Shown here: one piece after another, positions 33,396 through 40,892 of the stretch | How the letters are laid out: each line of letters opens with the position of its first letter | Position numbering within the stretch: the first letter of the stretch is position 1 | Source of the DNA: Candidatus Woesearchaeota archaeon | Lineage (GTDB): Archaea > Nanobdellota > Nanobdellia > Woesearchaeales > GCA-2686295 | Length of the DNA: 60,486 nucleotides | Reading direction: 5' to 3' | Assembly: GCA_937912225.1 (NCBI GenBank) | Contig: CALDOJ010000016.1 | Span: 1 to 60,486, forward strand | The notes under the pieces: model-generated | The model's database searches: none | Told to the model about the DNA's origin: nothing | What the model saw: the letters and a program-made list of their open reading frames with translations, nothing else | Made by a program: the position numbers and the translations under genes

Positions 33396-34112
33396 ACGTT
33401 GATAGTTCTGAAAAATGATGTTGCTTAATTCTTGAATATCTAAGCCTTTAATCTCAGCAATTTTTTTCAAACTTTCAGAAATATCTGCAGGTTCAAATTT
33501 TTTCACAGGAAAATCTGTTTCAGTTAAAATTTGTTTTAAAGGAATCATTTTAGCCATTTCTTGAAATTGTTGACCTCTGATAATATCTCCTGGAATTGTT
33601 AAAGACCATTTATTATCAATACATCTTTGAACAAACTTTTTTTTACCTGAAAAACAATGCATAACAGCTTTTTTAACATTCATTTCTTCCATTATTTCAA
33701 TAGCTTTTTCTTCAGCCATACGAGAATGAACAATAATTGGAATGTCTAGTTTTTGAGCTAAAGAAATTAATTCACGAAAACATTCTTGTTGTCTGTCAAA
33801 ATCATTATCCCATTTCTTATCAAGACCAATTTCACCAATAGCGATAATTTTTTTTTTATTTTTTTTAATGAATTTTAATTCTTTTTCAAATTCTTCTTTA
33901 GAAACTTTATCACATTCACAAGGGTAAAATCCAAGAGCTGCTTTAATCAAAGAATGTTTTTTGGATAATTCTAGAATTTTTCTATTGTTTTTTGGGTCTA
34001 TTCCATTACAAATAATTATTTTAACGCCTGCTTCTTCTGCTCTTTTTAGAACTTCATTTCTATTTTCATCAGATTCTTCTAGTTCCAAATGTGCGTGTAC
34101 ATCTATGATCAT
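33387..34112 (-). CDS. tatD: TatD-family metal-dependent hydrolase/DNase
   Basis: 241 residues with the complete TatD set: IDVHAHLE, KAALGFYP, AIGEIGLDKKWD, PIIVHSRMAEEKAIEI, VMHCFSGK and LTETDFPV. These are the metal-binding His, Glu and Asp of the TIM-barrel amidohydrolase fold. Family members act as 3'-5' exonucleases or deoxynucleases. It stands just downstream of the Zn-ribbon, DUF2073 and GTPase genes on the same strand. Confidence 0.92.
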   Translation of the reverse strand: MIIDVHAHLELEESDENRNEVLKRAEEAGVKIIICNGIDPKNNRKILELSKKHSLIKAALGFYPCECDKVSKEEFEKELKFIKKNKKKIIAIGEIGLDKKWDNDFDRQQECFRELISLAQKLDIPIIVHSRMAEEKAIEIMEEMNVKKAVMHCFSGKKKFVQRCIDNKWSLTIPGDIIRGQQFQEMAKMIPLKQILTETDFPVKKFEPADISESLKKIAEIKGLDIQELSNIIFQNYQRLF

Positions 34113-34145
34113 ATAAATATAATAGAAATAATACTTATTTAAAGC

Positions 34146-34529
34146 TTATTCTTTATCTTTAGATCTACTAAAGCTTTCAACAACATCAATTACATACTTT
34201 CCTTCTTCAAGTTTGTAAACTAAAGGTTGACCTTTGAACAAATTAACTAAATCAAGTTCATACTTGCCTGGTTTTTTAATTTTAATAGATTCTAAATCAA
34301 GAACAATAGGTTTTTCAGTATCGATTTGAGGACCTAAAATATCATAAACATCTTTTTCAATTTGTTCTTTATCTTTTTTACTAAGTATAATCTGTTCTTC
34401 ATTTTCTCGTTTTTCAAGAGCAGATTTTTTTATGTAAAAGAAAAGCTTTCCACCACAGGTACAACCTTCAATAATCTTATTAGAAGCATCACCATACATT
34501 TCTCCGCACTTTACGCATTGGTGTGGAAT
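34146..34529 (-). CDS. Conserved archaeal zinc-ribbon protein; apparent AUU start codon
   Basis: Belongs to the archaeal Zn-ribbon family encoded with DUF2073 and an Era-like GTPase. Zinc ligands are Cys in QCVKCGEMY and GCTCGGKLFF; the C-terminus ends VIDVVESFSRSKDKE. Starting at the first ATG (34499) would delete the first Cys pair. The frame extends upstream to ATT 34529 (IPHQCVKCG; family members typically begin MPHQC), and TGA closes it just before. GGTGAT (34540-34535) stands five bases before ATT, so translation from AUU is the natural reading. About 127 residues; coupled to DUF2073. Confidence 0.8.
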   Translation of the reverse strand: MPHQCVKCGEMYGDASNKIIEGCTCGGKLFFYIKKSALEKRENEEQIILSKKDKEQIEKDVYDILGPQIDTEKPIVLDLESIKIKKPGKYELDLVNLFKGQPLVYKLEEGKYVIDVVESFSRSKDKE

Positions 34530-34541
34530 CTTTAATCACCT

Positions 34542-34925
34542 TTATTTTTTAGAAGCCGCTTCTTCTATCATCAATTGGATCTTCTCTGGATCGTTCTTGA
34601 TTTCTTTAATAATACTTGCAGGACCAATAATTGTGAATCCTTTTCTGTCCCCTAGCAAAGCATCAATTAATGTTTGTCGAATTTTGTGCCATAATAACAT
34701 GTTATCTTTACTTTCAGGATGAACAACTCCAAGTTCAATACCTCGAAATTTACCATCAATCTCTTCCATGGTTTTAGCAATTAACTCAGTTTCTTCATGA
34801 CTTTTAAGTTTACCTTCTAAAAGAATAATCTTGTTCTCTTTAACAAGCTTCATCAGTTTATTGATTCTTTTAATAGAACTGAGCGCTTCTATTTCCGAAT
34901 ATGGTACAAATTGAAATGTTAACAA
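34542..34925 (-). CDS. DUF2073 protein
   Basis: 127 residues beginning MLTFQFVPYSEIEALSS, with IIGPASIIKEIKNDPEKI near the end. Sequence and position between an Era-like GTPase and a Zn-ribbon gene match the archaeal DUF2073 family, whose function is unknown. The three genes usually stay together, so they likely work as one unit. Gaps to the neighbours are about 12 bp on each side. Confidence 0.85.
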   Translation of the reverse strand: MLTFQFVPYSEIEALSSIKRINKLMKLVKENKIILLEGKLKSHEETELIAKTMEEIDGKFRGIELGVVHPESKDNMLLWHKIRQTLIDALLGDRKGFTIIGPASIIKEIKNDPEKIQLMIEEAASKK

Positions 34926-34936
34926 AAATTCACCTT

Positions 34937-35569
34937 TTATTTAGTTATTTTGAACAGGGTTTCATAAAAATCATCCATGTTCTTTCCAAACTTAGCACTA
35001 ATACCTATTAATTCATACTGTGGGAATGCAGCTTGCATCTTTTTCAAATCTGATTTTTTCAAATCAACTTTGTTCCCGACTAATAAAACTGGTATGTTTC
35101 TTGCTTCTAAGTTACCAATGATTGTGATATTTACTTGTGTGTATGGGTCTTTTGTACTGTCTAAAACAACAATAACTGCATCCATATCATCAAGCCACTT
35201 AATAGAATCTATAACTCCTTTTGTAGCTTCTTTAGCTCGTTCTTTAGCTTCTTTTTCTTTCATGCCTTCTTTAATGAACTCTTCATAATCAATTCTTGTA
35301 GCAATTCCAGGAGTATCAACTAAATTAAATTTAAGTTCACGACCCTTATGTTTAATAGTAATTTCTTCTTTAATCTGAATTTCTCGAGTTTCGTGAGCAA
35401 CATTTGAAACAGAACCCATATCTTCTCCAAGCCAATCTTGACAAATCTTATTAGCTAGAGTAGTCTTACCACCGTTAGGAGGACCATAGAGTCCTAATTT
35501 AATATCCTTTTTCTTTTTGAAAAGGTTTCTAAAGAATTTTCCTAAAAATCGTTTAAATATTCCTGCCAT
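34937..35569 (-). CDS. Era-like small GTPase
   Basis: 210 residues. G1 is GPPNGGKTT (residues 29-37), G3 is DTPGI, G4 is NKVD and G5 is ISAKFG. The basic N-terminus (FKRFLGKFFRNLFKKKKD) could contact membrane or nucleic acid. No KH domain follows, so it is not a full Era. It begins the conserved GTPase/DUF2073/Zn-ribbon operon. Known members are thought to be linked to translation or ribosome function, but this is not established. Confidence 0.9.
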   Translation of the reverse strand: MAGIFKRFLGKFFRNLFKKKKDIKLGLYGPPNGGKTTLANKICQDWLGEDMGSVSNVAHETREIQIKEEITIKHKGRELKFNLVDTPGIATRIDYEEFIKEGMKEKEAKERAKEATKGVIDSIKWLDDMDAVIVVLDSTKDPYTQVNITIIGNLEARNIPVLLVGNKVDLKKSDLKKMQAAFPQYELIGISAKFGKNMDDFYETLFKITK

Positions 35570-35636
35570 CTTTCACTAACCTTGAATTAATTAGAAAACT
35601 TTTAGTATTTAAAAGTTGTTATTTTAAATCATAGAA

Positions 35637-36197
35637 TCATAAACATAAATCAGTGCATTCAGACACAGTCCAATAATTACAACAAGCTTGGCAATCAGAA
35701 ATGCCTAAATAATTTTGACAACCATTAACTCCTGTGCTTTCAGCTGTTGAACAAACAGCAGTATCTCTTGCATCAAAAGGTTCATTACCACAATTCAAAT
35801 AAAGAAAATTATCAACTTTAGCTATTTCATTGTAACTCTTTTGAATAAAACCATCTACTTCTTCTGTGAAGAAAGCAAAATGCTTCTTATCACGAAAATC
35901 AATTTCTAATTCTAATTTATCATAAAGTTGCATGGTGTATTCATAACCATTAATGAATTCAGGTAAAAAGAAAGTTCTTCGATAACCATCACGAACATCT
36001 TTAGCAAGTTCAACTTCAGTTGTAATAACATTAGTTACTTGAGAAGCAGTTTGTTCAGTTATAGTGTGATGAAAATCAATACTCGTCTTTTGAATTACAA
36101 TGAAAATACTAGTAAATGCCAACATCATAAAAACCATTAAAATAACAAACTCTGTACTTGCTTGTCCTAACTTAGAATAACTATGTCTCCTATTAAT
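35637..36197 (-). CDS. Class III-signal pilin-like protein; apparent AUU start codon
   Basis: From ATT 36197 the product begins (M)NRRHSYSKLGQASTEFVIL and continues into a hydrophobic helix: a textbook class III (prepilin) signal, with cleavage expected before Q-A-S-T-E-F. Beginning at ATG 36137 would remove the whole signal motif. The frame is closed upstream by TGA, and GGTGAT (36208-36203) lies five bases before ATT. The ~140-residue extracellular part has Cys in YLNCGNEP, STAVCSTAE-type spacing and CQACCNYW, so disulfides are likely. The upstream neighbour is another pilin-like gene; no assembly ATPase is in the window. Confidence 0.75.
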   Translation of the reverse strand: MNRRHSYSKLGQASTEFVILMVFMMLAFTSIFIVIQKTSIDFHHTITEQTASQVTNVITTEVELAKDVRDGYRRTFFLPEFINGYEYTMQLYDKLELEIDFRDKKHFAFFTEEVDGFIQKSYNEIAKVDNFLYLNCGNEPFDARDTAVCSTAESTGVNGCQNYLGISDCQACCNYWTVSECTDLCL

Positions 36198-36235
36198 ATA
36201 ACATCACCTTCTGATTTGATTTTAATATTACTCAT
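36167..36235 (-). CDS. 22-codon ORF repeating the C-terminus of the upstream pilin-like gene
   Basis: ATG overlaps the TGA of the upstream gene (ATGA). The product begins MSNIKIKSEGDVILIGD, clearly like the upstream protein's last residues (MHIKVESKGDVVIIGE). It ends at TAG inside the next gene, overlapping that gene's SD and start. It looks like a tandem copy of the last ~20 codons. It may be translated by re-initiation, or it may simply be a duplication scar that supplied the GGTGAT used by the next gene. Confidence 0.4.
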   Translation of the reverse strand: MSNIKIKSEGDVILIGDIVILS

Positions 36236-36696
36236 ACAACTACTGTTTCTCCGATTATTACTACATCCCCTTTTGATTCAACTTTAATATGCATCATGCC
36301 TGGATGAAAAAGAGGAGTTATATCTTGGATGTTAGTGTCGTCTGTTCTAGGATGTTCTCCTTGTATGGGGGTATCGGAAAAAAAAACTGCTTCCGTAGGT
36401 CCACGAGCAGTATTATATTTAATAACTAACTCTTGTGCATCTTCAATTATATACATTTCAAAAATTGATTCTGGAAAATTGGTGTCCATGGTAGTCCAAG
36501 AATTTTTCCCAACTGTATAAATAGAATCTGCAGTATCAATTAGATTTTTTCCAATTCGATTAATTTGTGTGGCCACTAAACCCTCATTAGAACTTTGAGA
36601 ATATTTAAAGAAAATCATGCTTCCAGGAATAAGAATTGTCATTGCTAATCCTATGATGAACATATATTCAACAGATACTTGGGCTTTTTTTCTCAT
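36232..36696 (-). CDS. Class III-signal pilin-like protein
   Basis: 154 residues beginning MRKKAQVSVEYMFIIGLAM: basic residues, then the Q-x-S-x-E-Y motif and a hydrophobic helix, the archaeal class III signal processed by a prepilin peptidase. The rest is a beta-rich outer domain without Cys pairs. An AGAGGATT SD precedes ATG. It is divergent from secF across about 105 bp. The following gene has the same signal type, so the pair may build one filament or a pseudopilin complex. Confidence 0.8.
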   Translation of the reverse strand: MRKKAQVSVEYMFIIGLAMTILIPGSMIFFKYSQSSNEGLVATQINRIGKNLIDTADSIYTVGKNSWTTMDTNFPESIFEMYIIEDAQELVIKYNTARGPTEAVFFSDTPIQGEHPRTDDTNIQDITPLFHPGMMHIKVESKGDVVIIGETVVV

Positions 36697-36801
36697 AAAG
36701 AATCCTCTTTTTTAATATTGAAATATAGCCTATGAAGTTTATAAAATTTGCCTTTTTTAAAAGAAAAGCTTTATTAATCCCATAAAAACACCAGTTATAA
36801 T

Positions 36802-37797
36802 ATGAAGCACTCTAGAAAAGCTCGTAAAGTTGAACGATTAAAGAAAACAAAAGAACCTATTGTTCAAGAAAATGAACCTAAATTGGTAGAAGAGAAAATA
36901 GTAACTGCGAGAAATGAACAGAAAAATTTTTTCTTAAGAATTTATGATGAACAATATAGAAAACTATTATTTATACCTATTTTATTATTACTATTCGCAA
37001 TAATTGCAATTGGAATGAACATTGTTCAAACAGGCGATTTTGTAAATAAAGGAGTTTCATTAAAAGGAGGAATTATATTCACAGTTCCAACAGAAATTTC
37101 AATCACTTCTGAAGAGATTACTAGCATTCTACATAATCAATTACCTAATTCAGACGTATCTGTTAGATTAATATCTGAATTTGGAGTTCAAAAAGGATTC
37201 ATAATAGAAGCAGCTGATATAACTGAAAGTGAATTATTATTAACACTTGAAACAAGAATACCTAATTTAAGAGACTTTTATTCTGCTGAAACAATTGGTT
37301 CATCGTTAGGAGACAGTTTTTTCAAACAAACATTATTTGCAATATTTGTTGCATTCATATTTATGGGACTGGTAGTTTTCTATTATTTTAGAAGCTTAGT
37401 TCCAAGTGCTGCAGTGATATTAGCAGCGTTATCAGATATTATTATTACCTTAGCAATAGTTGATTTTTTTGGAATGAAACTTAGCACTGCTGGAATTGCA
37501 GCATTCCTTATGTTGATAGGTTATAGTGTAGACACAGATATTTTGTTAAGTACAAGAGTTTTGAAAAACAAAGAAGGAACAGTCTTAAGTCGAATCTTAA
37601 GTGCAATGAAAACAGGTCTTACTATGACTGCAACCACATTAGTAGCAATTACTGTGGCATTGTTAGTAACTCAATCAGAAGTTATCAGACAAATAATGGT
37701 TATATTATTAGTTGGTTTATTAGTAGACTTAGTTAATACTTGGATTCAAAACGTGGCAATTATTAGAATATATTTAGATAAGAAAGGCGTAAAATGA
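36802..37797 (+). CDS. secF: Protein-export membrane protein SecF
   Basis: 331 residues. A charged cytoplasmic N-terminus of about 50 residues (KHSRKARKVERLKKTKEP) is longer than usual. After the first membrane helix comes GVSLKGGIIF, the SecF form of the D/G-rich motif, a periplasmic-side domain, then five helices including IGYSVDTDILL. With SecD it helps pull proteins across the membrane. Its stop overlaps the secD start (ATGA), the usual archaeal F-then-D order. Confidence 0.94.
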   Translation: MKHSRKARKVERLKKTKEPIVQENEPKLVEEKIVTARNEQKNFFLRIYDEQYRKLLFIPILLLLFAIIAIGMNIVQTGDFVNKGVSLKGGIIFTVPTEISITSEEITSILHNQLPNSDVSVRLISEFGVQKGFIIEAADITESELLLTLETRIPNLRDFYSAETIGSSLGDSFFKQTLFAIFVAFIFMGLVVFYYFRSLVPSAAVILAALSDIIITLAIVDFFGMKLSTAGIAAFLMLIGYSVDTDILLSTRVLKNKEGTVLSRILSAMKTGLTMTATTLVAITVALLVTQSEVIRQIMVILLVGLLVDLVNTWIQNVAIIRIYLDKKGVK

Positions 37798-39497
37798 ATA
37801 TACTAAAAAAATTATTTACGAATGTTAGAATTTTAATTTTAATAGCTTTCTTACTAATAGCAATTGTTAGTATTCATCCTAATCCTTGGCACGAAGGTGC
37901 AACTATTAGATTTGTTACAAAAGATAGTGCTGCAAACTTAGCAGGAATGGAAGGCCCGAGTTCTGGATCTACTCCGATGGGTAAAGAGACTATTATTGCA
38001 ATAAATAATAAACCTGTAACTTCTGCAAATGATTATTATGAATTTGTAGCAGATATTCCTCCAAATAAAACATTTACACTTCAAACTAATGATAATATTT
38101 ACCGATTAATCACAAAACCAGAATATAAAATCACAATACTAAATGAGACTGAAACTCAAACAATTACTACTGAAGTATTTGATGAAGAATTAAATGAAAC
38201 AATTAATGTAACTGAAACAATTGAAGTGCCTATAGAAGAAAAAGAAATAATTGGAACTGAAGATATTGGATTAGTTGTTTATGATGCGCCTACTAATAAT
38301 ATTCGAAAAGGATTAGATTTATCAGGTGGAACAAGAGTAGTTTTAGAACCTGAAGAACAAGTTTCAGCAGAAGAACTAGATATTGTTATTTCAAACATTA
38401 AAGAAAGACTTAATATTTATGGCTTAAGCGATATAACTGTTCGATCAACAAGAGATTTAACAGGTGATTATTTTGTTGTTGTAGAAATTGCAGGTGCTAA
38501 TAAAGAAGAAGTAAAAGAATTATTAGCAAAACAAGGAAAATTTGAAGCAAAAATTGGTCCTGAAGTTGTCTTTAAAGGTGGATCTGACGTAACTTATGTT
38601 TGTAGAAGTGCAGATTGTTCAGGAATTGATCCTAACTCCGGTTGCGGAACTTCACCAGAAGGTTGGGCTTGTAGATTTAGGTTTAGTATAGCGTTAAGTC
38701 CAGAAGCTGCACAAAGACAAGCAGATGTATCACGAAATTTAGAAGTTGTTTTTGAAGGAACAGATGATTACTTAAATGAATCGCTTGACTTATTTTTAGA
38801 TGATATATTAGTTGATAGTTTAAGAATTGGTGCTGAATTAAGAGGAAGTCCAGTAACTGATATTTCCATTTCAGGAAGTGGAGCTGGAGCAACTCAACAA
38901 GAAGCGACTTATGACACTTTACAAAACATGAAAAGGCTTCAAACAATATTAATTACAGGAAGTTTACCAGTAAAACTTAACATTGTAAAAACTGATTCTA
39001 TCTCGCCATTATTAGGAGAAGAATTTATCAAGAACGCATTATTAATGGGTTTATTAGCAATTGTATCTGTAGCGATTGTTGTTTTTATTAGATATAGAAA
39101 ATTCAGCGTTTCAATACCTATGTTTATAACTATGTTATCTGAAGCATTAATTATTTTGGGTATGGCTTCTATTATTGGATGGAACTTAGACTTGGCAGCA
39201 ATAGCAGGAATTATTATTGCGATAGGAACTGGAGTGGATCATCAAATAGTTATTGCAGATGAAACTCTAACAAGAAAAACAATTGCTTACTTAAGTTGGA
39301 AAGATAGAATTAAAAGTGCTTTCTTTATTATAATGGCTGCTTATTTTACAACATTAGTTGCTATGATTCCATTATACTTTGCAGGAGCAGGACTCTTGAA
39401 AGGATTTGCAATCACAACAATCTTAGGAGTAACTGCTGGAGTATTCATCACTAGACCTGCATTCGCAGCAATAGTTGAAATATTTAACGAGAACTAA
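37794..39497 (+). CDS. secD: Protein-export membrane protein SecD with PDZ-like insertion
   Basis: 567 residues: the first membrane helix, an exported domain, GLDLSGGTRVVLEP (P1 signature, about residue 175), NIKERLNIYGLSDITV, a Cys-containing segment (VCRSADCSGIDPNSGC), then six helices with AIAGIIIAIGTGVDHQIVI. Between the first helix and the P1 signature are ~140 extra residues. Their first part (SAANLAGMEG, then TIIAINNKPVTSANDYYEFV) reads like a PDZ domain, followed by an acidic Thr/Glu-rich linker. It works with SecF encoded just upstream. Confidence 0.94.
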   Translation: MNILKKLFTNVRILILIAFLLIAIVSIHPNPWHEGATIRFVTKDSAANLAGMEGPSSGSTPMGKETIIAINNKPVTSANDYYEFVADIPPNKTFTLQTNDNIYRLITKPEYKITILNETETQTITTEVFDEELNETINVTETIEVPIEEKEIIGTEDIGLVVYDAPTNNIRKGLDLSGGTRVVLEPEEQVSAEELDIVISNIKERLNIYGLSDITVRSTRDLTGDYFVVVEIAGANKEEVKELLAKQGKFEAKIGPEVVFKGGSDVTYVCRSADCSGIDPNSGCGTSPEGWACRFRFSIALSPEAAQRQADVSRNLEVVFEGTDDYLNESLDLFLDDILVDSLRIGAELRGSPVTDISISGSGAGATQQEATYDTLQNMKRLQTILITGSLPVKLNIVKTDSISPLLGEEFIKNALLMGLLAIVSVAIVVFIRYRKFSVSIPMFITMLSEALIILGMASIIGWNLDLAAIAGIIIAIGTGVDHQIVIADETLTRKTIAYLSWKDRIKSAFFIIMAAYFTTLVAMIPLYFAGAGLLKGFAITTILGVTAGVFITRPAFAAIVEIFNEN

Positions 39498-40043
39498 TTA
39501 GTTAAGAACAATTTTTTGAATATTATTTTTTTCTAAAGAAATTATATTTTCAGGTAAAGGTTTTAATTTTTTATATTCTAGTTTTTGTTCTTTGTTTATA
39601 GTATAGTAACCAATAATTTTTTCTGGAGTAATAATACCTTCATATGCACAACTATCTTCATAAGCTAATGAATCATGATAATTGTCTTTTCTTGAATCTT
39701 CATCAGGTCTAAGTTTTGACAAGTCATCAATTAAAATTCTAAAGCATGCAAGTTCTCCACCCCATTTTCTAAGAGCTCCATTAGCTCCAAAATGAATATG
39801 GCCATAATCAATTAAATAAACTAATTCAGGATTGGATTCTAAACTTTTTCCGCAACATTCTTCTCCTTTATAATTTGAAATATTAGTTTTACTGGGAGGT
39901 TTAATACCTTCTTTTAAAATTCTATCAAGAAAAATGTTTGATGTCGAATGATAAAGAATTAATTGGTCTGCTTGACTTAAGAATGAAGATAATTCATTCC
40001 AATGTTTATCTCCAAAAAAATTAGCTTTGTAATCAACAATCAT
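39498..40043 (-). CDS. ADP-ribosyltransferase-fold protein (KptA/PARP-like type)
   Basis: About 181 residues. LILYHSTSNIFLDRILKEGI matches the first strand-helix of the ART fold (LYHGT...ILKEGL); PELVYLIDYGHIHFGANGAL fits the second motif with an aromatic residue; CAYEGIITPEKIIGYY fits the last strand. It could be an RNA 2'-phosphotransferase relative or an ADP-ribosylating enzyme. A longer frame starts at a GTG inside the tRNA-Val gene; ATG 40043 is preferred because TTTTTTATACATTC upstream gives leaderless expression. The stop sits one base beyond the secD stop, tail to tail. Confidence 0.65.
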   Translation of the reverse strand: MIVDYKANFFGDKHWNELSSFLSQADQLILYHSTSNIFLDRILKEGIKPPSKTNISNYKGEECCGKSLESNPELVYLIDYGHIHFGANGALRKWGGELACFRILIDDLSKLRPDEDSRKDNYHDSLAYEDSCAYEGIITPEKIIGYYTINKEQKLEYKKLKPLPENIISLEKNNIQKIVLN

Positions 40044-40076
40044 GAATTTAGAAATCTTAGAATGTATAAAAAAGTA

Positions 40077-40196
40077 TGGGCCCACCCGGACTTGAACCGG
40101 GGATTCCCGCCATGTCGAGGCGATGTCATTTACGGCGCGCTTAGCTGTAAACTAGCGAATCTTGATTTTAGCGCGTAGCCGCTAGACCATAGGCCC
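40077..40196 (-). tRNA. tRNA-Val (GAC) with a D-arm intron
   Basis: Acceptor GGGCCTA pairs with TGGGCCC, the discriminator is A and CCA is not encoded. T-arm CCCGG-TTCAAGT-CCGGG. The anticodon stem TCGCC/GGCGG encloses TCGACAT, anticodon GAC at 40116-40114. About 47 extra bases (approximately 40129-40175) separate GGTCTAGCGGCTA from TGACATCGCC; removing them restores the D-arm GTC...GAC and a 73-base tRNA like archaeal tRNA-Val. The insert is bounded by CGCGCT/AGCGCG, as in a bulge-helix-bulge intron; the exact cut sites are uncertain. Base 33 is C, not the usual U. A TATA (TATTTATAAA) lies about 30 bp upstream and T6 follows. Confidence 0.8.
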
Positions 40197-40281
40197 AATC
40201 TTGGTGGAGAAGAATAGGCTTTTTATAAATATTTTGCTTCTATTGATAAACTTTTTAAAGCAACTCTTTTTTTGTTTAATT

Positions 40282-40326
40282 ATGCAAGAATCAAAAACAA
40301 AGTTTTTGGTCTATCATGATTTTTAG
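40282..40326 (+). CDS. Possible 14-codon leader ORF before the CYTH gene
   Basis: A TATA-like CTTTTTAAAGC (about 40250-40261) would start transcription near this ATG, making it the first codon of a leaderless mRNA. The product is MQESKTKFLVYHDF. The stop TAG is followed at once by GTGAGG, the SD for the CYTH gene at 40338, which also starts with ATGCAAGAA. It could act as a translated leader or be a duplicated start region. Confidence 0.35.
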   Translation: MQESKTKFLVYHDF

Positions 40327-40337
40327 TGAGGAAAATT

Positions 40338-40892
40338 ATGCAAGAAATGGAGCTTAAAGCGATTATTAATTTAGAAAATTTCAAGAAGAAATTAGAGTCT
40401 ATTGGAGCAGTATTTATTAAAAAAGGGCTTCAAAGAGATTTTAGTTTTGATTTTCCTGATGGTAGAATTTGGAATAAAAAAGAAACTCTAAGAGTTCGAT
40501 TTATTGGAGAAGAAGCAGTTTTATCTTGGAAAGGAAAAAAAGAGATTATTGATGGTTATAAGGTGAGAGATGAAGAGGAAGTGAAAATTCAAGATGGAAA
40601 AAAAATGATGTCTGTGTTTGAAAAGTTAGGTATGCGAGTTCGTTATAGAAGAGATTTAAATGTTGAGTATTATGAACTTAATGAATGTATTCTTAGAACT
40701 GAAGTTTATCCTCAAATGTTTGATCTTGTCGAATTAGAAGGAACTCCTGAAAAAATGGAAGAAACAATCAAGCTTTTAAATATGGAACGAAAAGATTTTT
40801 TGAAAGAAGGAATAAATTATTTTATGAGACTTTTTGAAAAAGAAACTGGAAAAAAAGCAAAAATATGTGATTCGAATGAAAACTTATTATGA
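40338..40892 (+). CDS. CYTH-domain protein (class IV adenylate cyclase/triphosphatase family)
   Basis: About 184 residues. The N-terminal EMELKAIINL carries the E-x-E-x-K signature of the CYTH tunnel fold, followed by basic strands LRVRFIG, LSWKGKK, GMRVRYRRDL and the acidic end DLVELEGTPE. These enzymes bind triphosphates with metal; activity may be cAMP formation, thiamine-triphosphate or inorganic triphosphate hydrolysis. ATG 40338 is chosen over GTG 40326 because GAGG precedes it at SD distance. The gene overlaps the next one by 17 bases. Confidence 0.85.
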   Translation: MQEMELKAIINLENFKKKLESIGAVFIKKGLQRDFSFDFPDGRIWNKKETLRVRFIGEEAVLSWKGKKEIIDGYKVRDEEEVKIQDGKKMMSVFEKLGMRVRYRRDLNVEYYELNECILRTEVYPQMFDLVELEGTPEKMEETIKLLNMERKDFLKEGINYFMRLFEKETGKKAKICDSNENLL

